DNA of 58,541 nt from positions 1 to 58,541 of the forward strand of contig JAOADW010000025.1 in NCBI GenBank assembly GCA_026417115.1, read 5' to 3'. Positions 35,661 to 44,385 of the stretch are shown here, one piece after another. This DNA comes from Rhodocyclaceae bacterium (GTDB taxonomy: Bacteria; Pseudomonadota; Gammaproteobacteria; Burkholderiales; Rhodocyclaceae). The position numbers and the translations under genes were made by a program. Within the stretch, counting starts at the first letter, position 1; every line of letters starts with the position of its first letter. The notes under the pieces were generated by a model that was not told where the DNA came from, did not search any database, and worked only from the letters and a program-made list of their open reading frames with translations.

Positions 35661-35728
35661 CGCCGCCGTCCGGCCGCACAAGCAGGTCATTCAGAGGTTT
35701 CCTTGGCGTTCCAACGCAGTTTTTTTCC

Positions 35729-37615
35729 ATGTCGCATGTCGATCCCAGCCTGAGACAGCGTCTATCGGCGGCGATCGTGCTCGTCGCCGGCGTCGCCTCT
35801 TTGCTCTTCGGCGCATCGTTTTGGCTGCTTTACCGGCAGCAGCTCGAAGCCGAGCGGGCAGAAGCCTCGCTGCACGTCAATCGCACGCTGCAAGCCGCTT
35901 GGGAAAACGCAATGCTCAAACGCGACATCCCGGGTTTGCGCGACATCGTTGCGCGTCTCGGCGAGTTGCCAGGCATTCGCGACGTCATGATCCTCGCGCC
36001 GCAAGGCGAAGTCCGCTTCGCCTCCGACCCGCGTAAGCTCGGCTTGCAGCTGCCGTCCATCGCCCAAGCGCATCCTGCGGGCCAGCCCGTGACGCGCTTC
36101 GAACTCGTCCATGGCGCCGAGGTGTTGCGCTCGATCAATCCCGTGCCCAATCGCACGCCTTGCACGCCGTGCCATGGGGCCGTCGAAAAAAATCCGGTCA
36201 ATGGCATACTCGTGATCGACTATGACGCCGCGCCAATCCGCGCGCAGGCGCGTAAAAGCGCTTGGCTCTGGGCAGCCGCCGGTGTCTTGGTCGTGCTTTT
36301 GACGCTGACCACGCTTTGGTTCGTGCTGCGACGGCACGTGGTACGGCCGCTCCTTTCCTTGGAACGCACCGCACAAGCCCTTGCCAGCGGCGACCTCGCT
36401 GCGCGCGCCGAAAAGTCCGCCGACGATGAAATCGGCCGGCTGGCGGAAGCCTTCAATCAGATGGCGGAAAAGCTTTCCGCCCAGATGCGACGTCTGCTGC
36501 TCCAGCAGCATTACCTGCAAGGTGTCCTCGACGGACTGCCTGATGGCGTGCGCGTCATCCGTCTCGCCGACAAACGCGTCGTGCTCGCCAATCAAGCTTT
36601 TTGCCAGCAAGTGGGCCGCTCGCTCACCGAAGTCGTCGGCCAGGCCTGCCATCTCGCCAGCCATGGCAAGGCGGAACCTTGCATACCCACGCTCGTCGTT
36701 TGCCCGCTCGAGGCGCTGAAAGCCCCGGGCGCACGGCTCAAGACGATGCACCGACATCGCCATCGCGATGGCCACGAGGTGCCCGTGGAAGTGCATGCGG
36801 CGCGCATCGAGCTGGACGATGGCGCCGGGCCAGCCGCCTACGTGATCGAAGTCATGCGCGATCTCCGCGAAGCCGTGCGCATTTCCCAGGAGCAACGCCT
36901 TTCCGAACTCGGCTTGCTCGCGGCCGGCGTCGCTCACGAAATCCACAATCCCCTCGCCTCGATGCGGCTAGGCGTGCAAAGCCTGCAACGCGAAGCGGCT
37001 GCTGGCCGGCTCGATCCGGTCCGCGCCGCGGAGTATCTGGCCCTGATCGATCAGGAAATCGACCAATGCCTGGCTGTTACGCGCCGCCTGCTCTTGCTCG
37101 CGCGCCCGCCCAGCCAAACCCTGCAACCCGTCGTCGTCAATGACGCCTTACGCGACACCGTCCAGCTGCTCGAATACGATGCGCAGACGCGCGGCATACG
37201 TCAACACCTCACCCTGCCGGCCGAGCCCTTGCGCGTGCTCGCGGAAGAGGCAGAGATCCGCATGATTTTTCTGAACCTGATACAAAACGCGCACCATGCC
37301 ATGCCGGCAGGAGGCGAGCTGCACGCCAGCGCCTGGCAAGAAAACGGCGCCGTCGTCGTGGAAATACGCGACACCGGCGTGGGCATCGAACCGCACTGCC
37401 TGCCCCGCATTTTCGACCCCTTCTATAGCAAACGCGCCGACGGCGTCCACGGCACCGGTCTTGGCCTCACGATCGTCAAGAGCTGCCTCGAGCGGCTGCA
37501 AGGCTCGATTGGCGTCGACAGCGCGCCACACCGAGGCAGCGCCTTCACCGTGCGCTTGCCGAGCGCCGAAAAGGCTTTTCCCCATGCGCCGCAAGACACT
37601 CCTCATCGTCGATGA
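35729..37615 (+). CDS. Sensor histidine kinase with periplasmic heme-c motif and Cys-rich PAS domain
   Basis: A 628-residue kinase. Membrane helices lie at about 11-33 and 178-200. The periplasmic sensor domain between them contains CTPCHG (C145, C148, H149), a c-type heme attachment motif, just before the second helix. A HAMP segment follows (about 200-250), then a PAS domain with the cysteine/histidine pattern GQACHLASHGKAEPC and VVCPL. The HisKA motif is VAHEIHNPLASMRLG (H403), followed by the HATPase region (LNLIQNAHHAMPAGG, GTGLGLTIVKSC). Heme would allow redox or small-ligand sensing. The gene overlaps the response regulator gene by 32 bases and follows the molybdoenzyme operon, so it probably controls it. 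The start at 35729 is the first Met that leaves a normal N-terminal membrane helix. Confidence 0.9.
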   Translation: MSHVDPSLRQRLSAAIVLVAGVASLLFGASFWLLYRQQLEAERAEASLHVNRTLQAAWENAMLKRDIPGLRDIVARLGELPGIRDVMILAPQGEVRFASDPRKLGLQLPSIAQAHPAGQPVTRFELVHGAEVLRSINPVPNRTPCTPCHGAVEKNPVNGILVIDYDAAPIRAQARKSAWLWAAAGVLVVLLTLTTLWFVLRRHVVRPLLSLERTAQALASGDLAARAEKSADDEIGRLAEAFNQMAEKLSAQMRRLLLQQHYLQGVLDGLPDGVRVIRLADKRVVLANQAFCQQVGRSLTEVVGQACHLASHGKAEPCIPTLVVCPLEALKAPGARLKTMHRHRHRDGHEVPVEVHAARIELDDGAGPAAYVIEVMRDLREAVRISQEQRLSELGLLAAGVAHEIHNPLASMRLGVQSLQREAAAGRLDPVRAAEYLALIDQEIDQCLAVTRRLLLLARPPSQTLQPVVVNDALRDTVQLLEYDAQTRGIRQHLTLPAEPLRVLAEEAEIRMIFLNLIQNAHHAMPAGGELHASAWQENGAVVVEIRDTGVGIEPHCLPRIFDPFYSKRADGVHGTGLGLTIVKSCLERLQGSIGVDSAPHRGSAFTVRLPSAEKAFPHAPQDTPHRR

Positions 37616-38918
37616 CGACGCCATTTTCAATGGCCTGCTTTGCAAAGAGCTCGCTGCCCTAGGTTTCGCCGTCGAGGGCGTGAAGAGCTGGCAGGATGCA
37701 AAAAGCCGGCTCACGGAAATCGAGCCCGACGCCATCATCCTCGATTACAAGCTGCCCGACTGCGAAGCGCCCGCCGTCTTGGGCGAGATACGTCAGCAGT
37801 ACCCCGTCATCGTCCTCACAGGCTACGGCTCGATCCCAGACGCCGTCAAAGCCATTCGGCAAGGCGCCGCCGACTACTTGACCAAGCCGGTCGACATCGA
37901 CGAGCTGGAACTCACGGTGCGGCGCGTGTTGGAGACTGCCGAACTCAAGGCCTCGAACCGTTTCTATCGCGATCAGCTCGCACAACGTCGTCCCGGTCCC
38001 ATGATCTATGCCAGCCGCGCGATGCAGGAGGTGCAGAAAATGATCGACGCCGTCGGTCCTACCGACGCCACGGTATTGATCTTGGGCGAATCGGGCACCG
38101 GCAAGGAAATGGTGGCGCAGGCGATCCACGAGAAAAGCGCACGCGCAGGGCGCGAATTGGTCGCCCTCGACGCCAGCGGCTTGCAGGAAAACCTCTTCGA
38201 ATCCGAACTGTTCGGACATGAAAAAGGAGCTTTCACGGGTGCCGACCGTCAGAAGAAAGGGCTGATCGAAGAAGCCGATGGCAGCAGCCTCTTTCTGGAC
38301 GAGATCGGCGATATCGGCGCCGGCATCCAAGCGAAACTCTTGCGCGTGATGGAAACGGGCGCGTTTCGGCGTTTGGGCGGCACCAAGACGCTGCAAGCCG
38401 ATGTGCGCTTCATCGCCGCCACCAATCGCGACCTCGAAGCCATGACACGCACGGGCGCATTTCGCAGCGACCTTTTCTTCCGCCTTTCCCGCTTCGTGAT
38501 CCAATTGCCTCCTTTACGCGAACGGCGCGAAGACATCGAGCCGCTCGCGCGACACTTCCTTGCGCGCTTTACTCGCACTGCGCCGATGACGCTCTCGTCT
38601 GCAGCGCTTACGCTCTTGCTCGCCCATGACTGGCCTGGCAATGTGCGCGAGCTCAAAAACGCGATCGAGCGCGCGGTGATCCTCGCCCGCCCCGGCAGCC
38701 AGATCCTTCCCGAACATCTTGCGTTCCTCGCCCGAAGCGGAGCCGGCGAAGTCCTTTTGCGCTTTCCTCATGAGCCCACGCTCGAGGAACTCGAAAGCGC
38801 CTATTTCCGGCAAACGCTGCTCAAATGCGGCGGCAATCGACAAAAAACCGCTGCCGTCCTCGGCATCAGCGAACGCCACGTCTATCGCTTGATCGAAAAA
38901 TACGCGCCCGAGGCGTGA
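37584..38918 (+). CDS. NtrC-family sigma-54-dependent response regulator
   Basis: A 444-residue regulator. The receiver domain has the acidic pair (LLIVDDDA), phospho-acceptor D54 (AIILDYKLPD) and conserved Lys (YLTKPVD). The AAA+ domain has Walker A ILGESGTGKEMVAQ, the sigma-54 contact loop GHEKGAFTGAD, and Walker B SLFLDEIGD. The C-terminal Fis-type helix-turn-helix is NRQKTAAVLGISERHVYRLI. It should be phosphorylated by the overlapping heme kinase. The only strong sigma-54 promoter I found in the window is at 29711, ahead of the module, with two inverted repeats upstream as candidate binding sites. Confidence 0.95.
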   Translation: MRRKTLLIVDDDAIFNGLLCKELAALGFAVEGVKSWQDAKSRLTEIEPDAIILDYKLPDCEAPAVLGEIRQQYPVIVLTGYGSIPDAVKAIRQGAADYLTKPVDIDELELTVRRVLETAELKASNRFYRDQLAQRRPGPMIYASRAMQEVQKMIDAVGPTDATVLILGESGTGKEMVAQAIHEKSARAGRELVALDASGLQENLFESELFGHEKGAFTGADRQKKGLIEEADGSSLFLDEIGDIGAGIQAKLLRVMETGAFRRLGGTKTLQADVRFIAATNRDLEAMTRTGAFRSDLFFRLSRFVIQLPPLRERREDIEPLARHFLARFTRTAPMTLSSAALTLLLAHDWPGNVRELKNAIERAVILARPGSQILPEHLAFLARSGAGEVLLRFPHEPTLEELESAYFRQTLLKCGGNRQKTAAVLGISERHVYRLIEKYAPEA

Positions 38919-39093
38919 AGAGACGCCGAAAAATCGCTGCCCGCACGAAACGCTAGCGGGATAGGAAGGAGCCCGCAAAAGGGCCTGCCCAAAGCCGCGC
39001 AGCGCCATCATGCGGCTAGCACGCAGGGAAACATGCGTTTCCTTGATCCATTCGGTGTGCGCTTAGCCGGCGATTCGGGCAAAATGCGGCCCC

Positions 39094-39699
39094 ATGCTGA
39101 CAGCCCACGATCTCGCTTGCGTGCGCGGCGACCGCACCCTTTTTTCCGGCATCGAGTTTTCGCTCGCGCCGGGCGAGTGGCTGCACGTCCAAGGCGAAAA
39201 CGGCGCTGGCAAGACGAGCCTTTTGCGCATCCTCGCCAGCCTTTCGCCCCCTGCTGCGGGCGAGATTCGCTGGCATGGGCGCTCGATCCGCGAGCTCGGC
39301 GCCGACTACCGCGCGCAACTGATCTTTCTGGGTCATCACGGCGCCGTCAAGGAAGAGTTCTCGCCTCTCGAGAACCTGCTTTTCGCCGCGCATCTCGACG
39401 AGGTTCCTTTATGCAGGCAAGAGGCACAGGCTGCACTGGCCGCCTTTGGCCTGCGCGGGCGCGAGGATCTGCCGGTGCGCTTTCTCTCGGCGGGCCAAAA
39501 GCGTCGCGCGCTGCTCGCACGGCTGGCCGTGCGACGCGCCTGCCTCTGGATCCTCGACGAGCCCTTCACCGCGCTCGACGTGAAAGCCGTGGCGATGCTC
39601 TCGGCCTTGATCGAGCGCCATCTCGCCCAAGGCGGCATCGTCGTCCTGACGAGCCATCAAAGCATGCCTTTGCCGAAAGGCAAAGCGCTTTCACTATGA
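39094..39699 (+). CDS. ccmA: Heme exporter ATP-binding protein CcmA
   Basis: A 201-residue ABC ATPase with Walker A VQGENGAGKTSLLRIL, a signature-like FLSAGQKRRALLARL and Walker B ACLWILDEPFTALD. It energises the CcmABCDE heme delivery step of system I cytochrome c maturation. It starts the ccm operon 175 bases after the response regulator and overlaps ccmB by four bases. The intergenic part holds no obvious gene. Confidence 0.95.
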   Translation: MLTAHDLACVRGDRTLFSGIEFSLAPGEWLHVQGENGAGKTSLLRILASLSPPAAGEIRWHGRSIRELGADYRAQLIFLGHHGAVKEEFSPLENLLFAAHLDEVPLCRQEAQAALAAFGLRGREDLPVRFLSAGQKRRALLARLAVRRACLWILDEPFTALDVKAVAMLSALIERHLAQGGIVVLTSHQSMPLPKGKALSL

Positions 39700-40361
39700 A
39701 CGCCCTCCTCTCCGTGATCCGACGCGACCTCTTGCTCGCGCTGCGGCGCAAGGGCGATGCCCTGACCGTCCTCTTTTTCTTCGTCATCGTCACGAGCTTG
39801 TTCCCACTCGGCATTGGCCCGGAAGCGAATCTCTTGCGCAAGATCGCGCCGGGCATTCTCTGGGTGGCCGCGCTGCTCGCGACCATGCTGGGGCTTGGTC
39901 GCCTCTTCGCCCCCGATCACGCCGATGGCACGCTCGAGCAAATGGCCTTGTCGCCCAGCCCATTCGGGCTCCTGGTTATGGGTAAAATCATTGCCCACTG
40001 GCTGACGACGGGCATGCCTTTGGTCGCGCTGGCGCCGTTTTTGGGCCTGCTCTTCGATCTGCCTGCGGATGCGCTGTTTTTGCTGACACTGACCTTGCTG
40101 ATCGGCACGCCGTTGCTCTCGCTGATCGGTGCCATCGGTGCCGCGCTCACCCTGGGCTTACGGGGAGGAGGAGTCCTGTTGTCGCTGCTCGTCTTGCCGC
40201 TTTACGTGCCTGCGCTGATCTTCGGCGCGGGCGCCGTCGAGGCCCAGATCGTGGGCTTGGATGCCTCCGGCCACCTGTCATTGCTGGCGGCGTTGCTCGC
40301 CTTGGCGGTTTTTTTCGCGCCCTGGGCCGCCACCGTCGCCTTGAGGATCGCGCTTGAGTAA
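39696..40361 (+). CDS. ccmB: Heme exporter membrane protein CcmB
   Basis: A 221-residue membrane protein with six helices, starting MNALLSVIRRDLLLALRRKG. The family segment LFAPDHADGTLEQMALSP is intact. The start overlaps the ccmA stop (ATGA). Partner of CcmA and CcmC in the release of holo-CcmE. Confidence 0.95.
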   Translation: MNALLSVIRRDLLLALRRKGDALTVLFFFVIVTSLFPLGIGPEANLLRKIAPGILWVAALLATMLGLGRLFAPDHADGTLEQMALSPSPFGLLVMGKIIAHWLTTGMPLVALAPFLGLLFDLPADALFLLTLTLLIGTPLLSLIGAIGAALTLGLRGGGVLLSLLVLPLYVPALIFGAGAVEAQIVGLDASGHLSLLAALLALAVFFAPWAATVALRIALE

Positions 40362-41109
40362 CCGATTGATCAATTGGTTCAAATACGCAAGTCCCCAGAG
40401 CTTTTATCCGCTCGCGGGGCGCATGATCCCGTGGTTTTGGGGGCTCGCCGCCATCGCCTTCGCCGTGGGTCTCTATATCGGGTTTTTCGTCGCCCCTACG
40501 GACTTCCAGCAGGGAGAAGGCTATCGCATCATCTTCATCCACGTGCCCGCCTCCTGGATGTCGATGTTCATCTACTGCGTGATGGCGTTTTGGGCAGGGC
40601 TTGGGCTTGCCCTGAACACGCGGCTTTCCAGCATGATGGCGCAGGCGCTCGCGCCCACGGGCGCATTGATGGCGTTTTTGTCGCTCTGGACCGGCGCTTT
40701 TTGGGGCAAACCGATGTGGGGGACGTGGTGGGTGTGGGATGCGCGACTGACCTCCGAGTTGATCCTCTTTTTCCTTTATCTGGGGTTCATCGCGCTCACT
40801 TCAGCCATCGACGAACCACGCCGCGCCGACAAGGCCGGCGCCATCCTCGCCTTGGTTGGCGTCTTCAATGTGCCCATCATCTATTTTTCGGTGCAATGGT
40901 GGAACACCCTGCATCAAGGCGCCTCTGTCTCGCTCACGCGCGCGCCTTCGATGGCCATGACGATGCTGCTGGGCATGTTGGTGATGGCGTTCGCGTTCTG
41001 GATGTATTCGATCGCCGTGGCCTTGATGCGCGTGCGTGCGATCATCCTCGAGCGCGAGGCACACACCGATTGGGTCAAGCAATTGCCGGAAGTCCAGGGA
41101 GCGCGATGA
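40354..41109 (+). CDS. ccmC: Heme-handling protein CcmC
   Basis: A 251-residue membrane protein of the heme-handling family. It has the WWD motif [19 protein letters not shown] and flanking histidines ([20 protein letters not shown]). It loads heme onto CcmE. The only fitting start is a TTG at 40354, which overlaps the ccmB stop by eight bases. Confidence 0.95.
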   Translation: MSNRLINWFKYASPQSFYPLAGRMIPWFWGLAAIAFAVGLYIGFFVAPTDFQQGEGYRIIFIHVPASWMSMFIYCVMAFWAGLGLALNTRLSSMMAQALAPTGALMAFLSLWTGAFWGKPMWGTWWVWDARLTSELILFFLYLGFIALTSAIDEPRRADKAGAILALVGVFNVPIIYFSVQWWNTLHQGASVSLTRAPSMAMTMLLGMLVMAFAFWMYSIAVALMRVRAIILEREAHTDWVKQLPEVQGAR

Positions 41110-41294
41110 TGCAGTGGGAATCCCCCGCCGCCTTTTTCGCCATGGGAGGCTACGCTCTCTATGTCTGGGGCAGCTTCGGCATGGCGGCGGTGGCGATGAT
41201 CGTGGAACCCCTCCTGGTCGGCCGACGTCGAAGAGACATCTTGCGGCGTCTGCGCCGCGAACGTTTGGCCGAAGAACTCGACGAAAAGCCATGA
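41106..41294 (+). CDS. ccmD: Heme exporter protein CcmD
   Basis: A 62-residue protein with a single helix ([26 protein letters not shown]) followed by an Arg-rich cytoplasmic tail, as in CcmD. It overlaps ccmC and ccmE by four bases each. A second ATG at 41109 is equally possible. Confidence 0.9.
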   Translation: MMQWESPAAFFAMGGYALYVWGSFGMAAVAMIVEPLLVGRRRRDILRRLRRERLAEELDEKP

Positions 41295-41734
41295 AACCGA
41301 GACACCAGCGCGCCCTTTTGATCGTCGGCGGCCTCGCGGCCCTCGGGGTAGCCGCTTATTTCGTGCTGCGAGCGCTTGAAAGCAACATCGCTTTTTTCAT
41401 CTCGCCCGCCGAAGTCGTGGCCGGCAAAGCGCCCAAAGACAAAGTCTTTCGCATCGGCGGCATGGTCAAAGAAGGCTCCTTGCATCGGCAAGACCTGACG
41501 GTGCGCTTCGTCATCACCGATACGGCCGCCGACATTCCGGTCGTCTATACCGGCATCTTGCCCGACCTCTTCGCCGAAGGCAAAGGCGCGGTAGCGCAGG
41601 GAAAACTCAGGGAGGATGGCGTTTTCCACGCCACCGAAGTCCTCGCCAAGCATGATGAAAATTACATGCCCCCTGAGGCCGCCCATGCGCTTGAGCAAGC
41701 GCAGAAAGCCCAACGCACTTTGGCGAAACCATGA
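41291..41734 (+). CDS. ccmE: Periplasmic heme chaperone CcmE
   Basis: A 147-residue protein with an N-terminal anchor ([19 protein letters not shown]) and the OB-fold domain. The covalent heme-binding His is in [11 protein letters not shown]. The gene's last 77 bases, including the stop codon, are part of a 79-base sequence that is duplicated 158 bases downstream (41816-41894). Confidence 0.95.
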   Translation: MKPRHQRALLIVGGLAALGVAAYFVLRALESNIAFFISPAEVVAGKAPKDKVFRIGGMVKEGSLHRQDLTVRFVITDTAADIPVVYTGILPDLFAEGKGAVAQGKLREDGVFHATEVLAKHDENYMPPEAAHALEQAQKAQRTLAKP

Positions 41735-41736
41735 GC
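41658..41736 (+). repeat. 79-bp direct repeat, copy 1 (3' end of ccmE)
   Basis: Starts AAAATTACATGCCCCCTGAG and ends GCGAAACCATGAGC. It is identical base by base to 41816-41894. This copy codes for the end of CcmE. Confidence 0.97.
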
Positions 41737-41759
41737 ACACAGGGGCATGAAATTTCGGC

Positions 41760-41812
41760 GCAGGCTAGCGTGAGCGGAGCGAACGCTAAGCGAGCCTCTG
41801 CGAGCGGCCGGA
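41760..41812. repeat. REP-like palindromic element between the ccmE duplications
   Basis: Contains AGGCTAGCGTGAGCGGAGCG followed by AACGCTAAGCGAGCCT: the ends AGGCT and AGCCT and the inner AGCG/CGCT blocks are inverted. It shares AGCGnAGCGAA with the repeat near 35590. Confidence 0.5.
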
Positions 41813-41815
41813 GCC

Positions 41816-41894
41816 AAAATTACATGCCCCCTGAGGCCGCCCATGCGCTTGAGCAAGCGCAGAAAGCCCAACGCACTTTGGCGAAACCATGAGC
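41816..41894 (+). repeat. 79-bp direct repeat, copy 2 (duplicated ccmE 3' end)
   Basis: Exact duplicate of 41658-41736. It is not preceded by a start codon in frame and is not expected to be translated as CcmE. It lies immediately before the ccmF ribosome binding region. Confidence 0.97.
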
Positions 41895-41920
41895 TAAAAG
41901 CCCCCTGCCGGAAAGCGACG

Positions 41921-43864
41921 ATGATCCCCGAACTCGGACATTTTGCCTTGATCCTGGCCTTGTTCACCGCGCTCGTGCAAGGCACCTTGCCGCTTTACGG
42001 GGCCCAGCGCGGGCATGCCCAGTGGATGGCGCTTGCGCGTCCCGCCGCCTTGGCCGTCTTCCTGCTGGTGAGTGTGGCCTATCTCGCGCTTACCTGGGCT
42101 TTCTATGTCAATGACTTTTCGGTGCTCTATGTCGCCGGCCACTCGAATACGCGGCTGCCCTTGATGTATCGCCTCGCCGCCGTCTGGGGAGGGCATGAAG
42201 GGTCGCTCCTGCTGTGGCTCTTGATGCTCGCCGGCTGGTCGCTCGCCGTGGCCCTCTTTTCCCGTCGCCTGCCCACCGCGATGGTCGCGCGTGTCTTGGC
42301 CGTCCTCGGCCTCGTCATGGCCGGCTTGCTGGCCTTCGTGCTCCTGACGTCGAATCCTTTCGAACGGCTGTTGCCGGCCGCCGAGGAAGGACGATCGCTG
42401 AACCCCTTGTTGCAGGATCCTGGCCTCGTCTTCCACCCGCCGCTGCTTTACATGGGATACGTGGGCCTGTCGGTCGCCTTCGCGTTCGCCATTTCTGCTT
42501 TGATCGCCGGGCAACTCGACGCCGCCTGGGCGCGCTGGTCGCGGCCGTGGACCACGGTCGCATGGATTTTTCTCACCCTCGGCATCGCGCTCGGCTCCTG
42601 GTGGGCCTATTACGAATTGGGATGGGGAGGCTGGTGGTTTTGGGATCCCGTCGAAAACGCCTCGTTCATGCCATGGCTCATCGCCACGGCCTTGATCCAT
42701 TCCCTGGCCGTGACCGAAAAACGCGGCAGCTTCAAAAACTGGACGGTGCTGCTCGCGATCGCCGCGTTCTCGCTTTCCCTGCTCGGCACCTTCCTCGTGC
42801 GCTCCGGCGTGCTCACCTCGGTGCATGCCTTCGCCACCGACCCCAAGCGCGGCGTCTTCATCTTGATCCTGCTTGCCGTCGTCATCGGCAGCTCCCTGCT
42901 CCTCTACGCCACGCGCGCCCCGCAGGTCAGTCTCGGCGGCCGTTTCGCCTTGCTTTCCCGCGAAACGATGCTGCTCGTCAACAATGTCTTGCTCGTCGTC
43001 GCATGCGGCGCCGTCTTGCTTGGCACGCTTTACCCGTTGGTCGTCGATGCGCTTGGCCTCGGCAAGATCTCGGTCGGCCCCCCTTATTTCAATACCGTCT
43101 TCGTGCCGCTGATGCTGCCGCTCCTGTTCCTCGTCGCGATCGGTCCCGTGTTGCGCTGGAAACGCGCCGAGCCGAGGGAATTGCTCAGACCCCTCCTGTT
43201 GCCTGCGGTGGCCGCCCTCGTCTCGGCCGCCCTTTTGCCCTGGCTTGCCGGCGCCTGGCGCATGGGGGTTGCCTGGGCCTTGGGTCTTGCAGTCTGGATC
43301 GCTACCGCTATTGTCTGGCAGAGCATCGATCGTTTGCGCAAAGGCATGCCGACGGCCTCGTGGTGGGGCATGCAGATCGCCCATTTCGGCATCGCCGTCT
43401 TCGTCGTCGGCGTCACGATGGTATCCAGCTACGAAGAAGAGCGCGATGTCAAGATGAGCCCTGGCGAGGTGGTCACGGTGGGCGGCCATACTTTCAAGTT
43501 CCTCGGCGTTTCCGAGGCTGAAGGCCCCAATTACGTGGCTGCCGTCGGGACTTTCGAACTTTATAAAGACGGCAAGCGCTTGCGCCTGCTCCACCCAGAA
43601 AAACGGCATTACGATAGTTCGGCGATGCCGATGACCGAAGCGGCGATCGATGCCGGTTTCACCCGCGACGTCTATGTCTCGCTCGGCGAGCCGCTCGCCG
43701 ACGGCGCCTGGGCCGTGCGCGTTTATTACAAGCCTTTCGTCGACTGGATCTGGGGCGGTTGCCTGCTGATGGCCATCGGCGGCGCCATTGCCGCCTCCGA
43801 CCGACGCTACCGCATCGCCGTGCGCCGCGCCACCCCCGCCGTTGTTCATTCCTCAGCCCTATGA
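41921..43864 (+). CDS. ccmF: Cytochrome c heme lyase subunit CcmF
   Basis: A 647-residue membrane protein with about fifteen helices. The WWD signature GWGGWWFWDPVENASFMPWL is present along with conserved histidine regions (AGHSNTRLPLMYRLAAVWGG). It ligates heme from CcmE to apocytochromes with CcmG and CcmH. The start at 41921 is followed by MIPELGHFALILALFTALV; it is separated from ccmE by the 79-bp duplication and a REP-like element. Confidence 0.97.
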   Translation: MIPELGHFALILALFTALVQGTLPLYGAQRGHAQWMALARPAALAVFLLVSVAYLALTWAFYVNDFSVLYVAGHSNTRLPLMYRLAAVWGGHEGSLLLWLLMLAGWSLAVALFSRRLPTAMVARVLAVLGLVMAGLLAFVLLTSNPFERLLPAAEEGRSLNPLLQDPGLVFHPPLLYMGYVGLSVAFAFAISALIAGQLDAAWARWSRPWTTVAWIFLTLGIALGSWWAYYELGWGGWWFWDPVENASFMPWLIATALIHSLAVTEKRGSFKNWTVLLAIAAFSLSLLGTFLVRSGVLTSVHAFATDPKRGVFILILLAVVIGSSLLLYATRAPQVSLGGRFALLSRETMLLVNNVLLVVACGAVLLGTLYPLVVDALGLGKISVGPPYFNTVFVPLMLPLLFLVAIGPVLRWKRAEPRELLRPLLLPAVAALVSAALLPWLAGAWRMGVAWALGLAVWIATAIVWQSIDRLRKGMPTASWWGMQIAHFGIAVFVVGVTMVSSYEEERDVKMSPGEVVTVGGHTFKFLGVSEAEGPNYVAAVGTFELYKDGKRLRLLHPEKRHYDSSAMPMTEAAIDAGFTRDVYVSLGEPLADGAWAVRVYYKPFVDWIWGGCLLMAIGGAIAASDRRYRIAVRRATPAVVHSSAL

Positions 43865-44385
43865 ATCGCTTTCTTCTGCCTTTGGCCATTTTCATCGTCT
43901 TGGTTGCCCTGCTCGCCGTGGGCCTCACGCTCAACCCACGCGAAGTGCCCTCGCCCCTGATCGGCAAGCCCGCGCCAGCATTCTCCGCGCGCTTGCTGTC
44001 CGATCCGGAAAAGACATTCACGCCGCAGGATTTCGTCGGCAAAGTCTGGCTGCTCAACGTCTGGGCCTCTTGGTGCGTCTCTTGCCGAGAAGAGCATCCA
44101 TTGCTCATCGAATTCGCCCAACAGGGCAAAGCGCCCATCGTCGGGCTCAACTACAAAGACAAGCGCGAAGACGCCCAGCGGTGGCTGGCGCGGTTTGGCG
44201 ACCCTTATGTCTTGTCCGTCGTCGATGCGGAGGGACGCATCGGCATCGATTATGGCGTCTATGGCGTGCCGGAGACGTTTTTGATCGACAAGCAGGGCAT
44301 CATCCGCTACAAGCAGATCGGTCCGATCACGCCGGATGCCTTGAACAAAAAAATCCTTCCTTTGATCGACGAGCTCTCACGATGA
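43861..44385 (+). CDS. ccmG: Thiol:disulfide reductase CcmG (DsbE)
   Basis: A 174-residue membrane-anchored thioredoxin-fold protein. It has an N-terminal helix (LLPLAIFIVLVALLAVGLTL), active site WASWCVSCREEHP, and cis-Pro segment YGVYGVPETFLID. It reduces apocytochrome CxxCH cysteines. The start overlaps the ccmF stop (ATGA). Confidence 0.96.
   Translation: MNRFLLPLAIFIVLVALLAVGLTLNPREVPSPLIGKPAPAFSARLLSDPEKTFTPQDFVGKVWLLNVWASWCVSCREEHPLLIEFAQQGKAPIVGLNYKDKREDAQRWLARFGDPYVLSVVDAEGRIGIDYGVYGVPETFLIDKQGIIRYKQIGPITPDALNKKILPLIDELSR

Noticed and set aside
35700-35730. Second sigma-54 promoter before the kinase gene (TTGGCGTTCCAACGCAG)
   Set aside because: The GG-to-GC distance is one base too short and the sequence match is poor.
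41843-41920. Extended ccmF start within the duplicated ccmE sequence
   Set aside because: The extra residues come from the duplication in another frame, and the N-terminus from 41921 matches the CcmF family.
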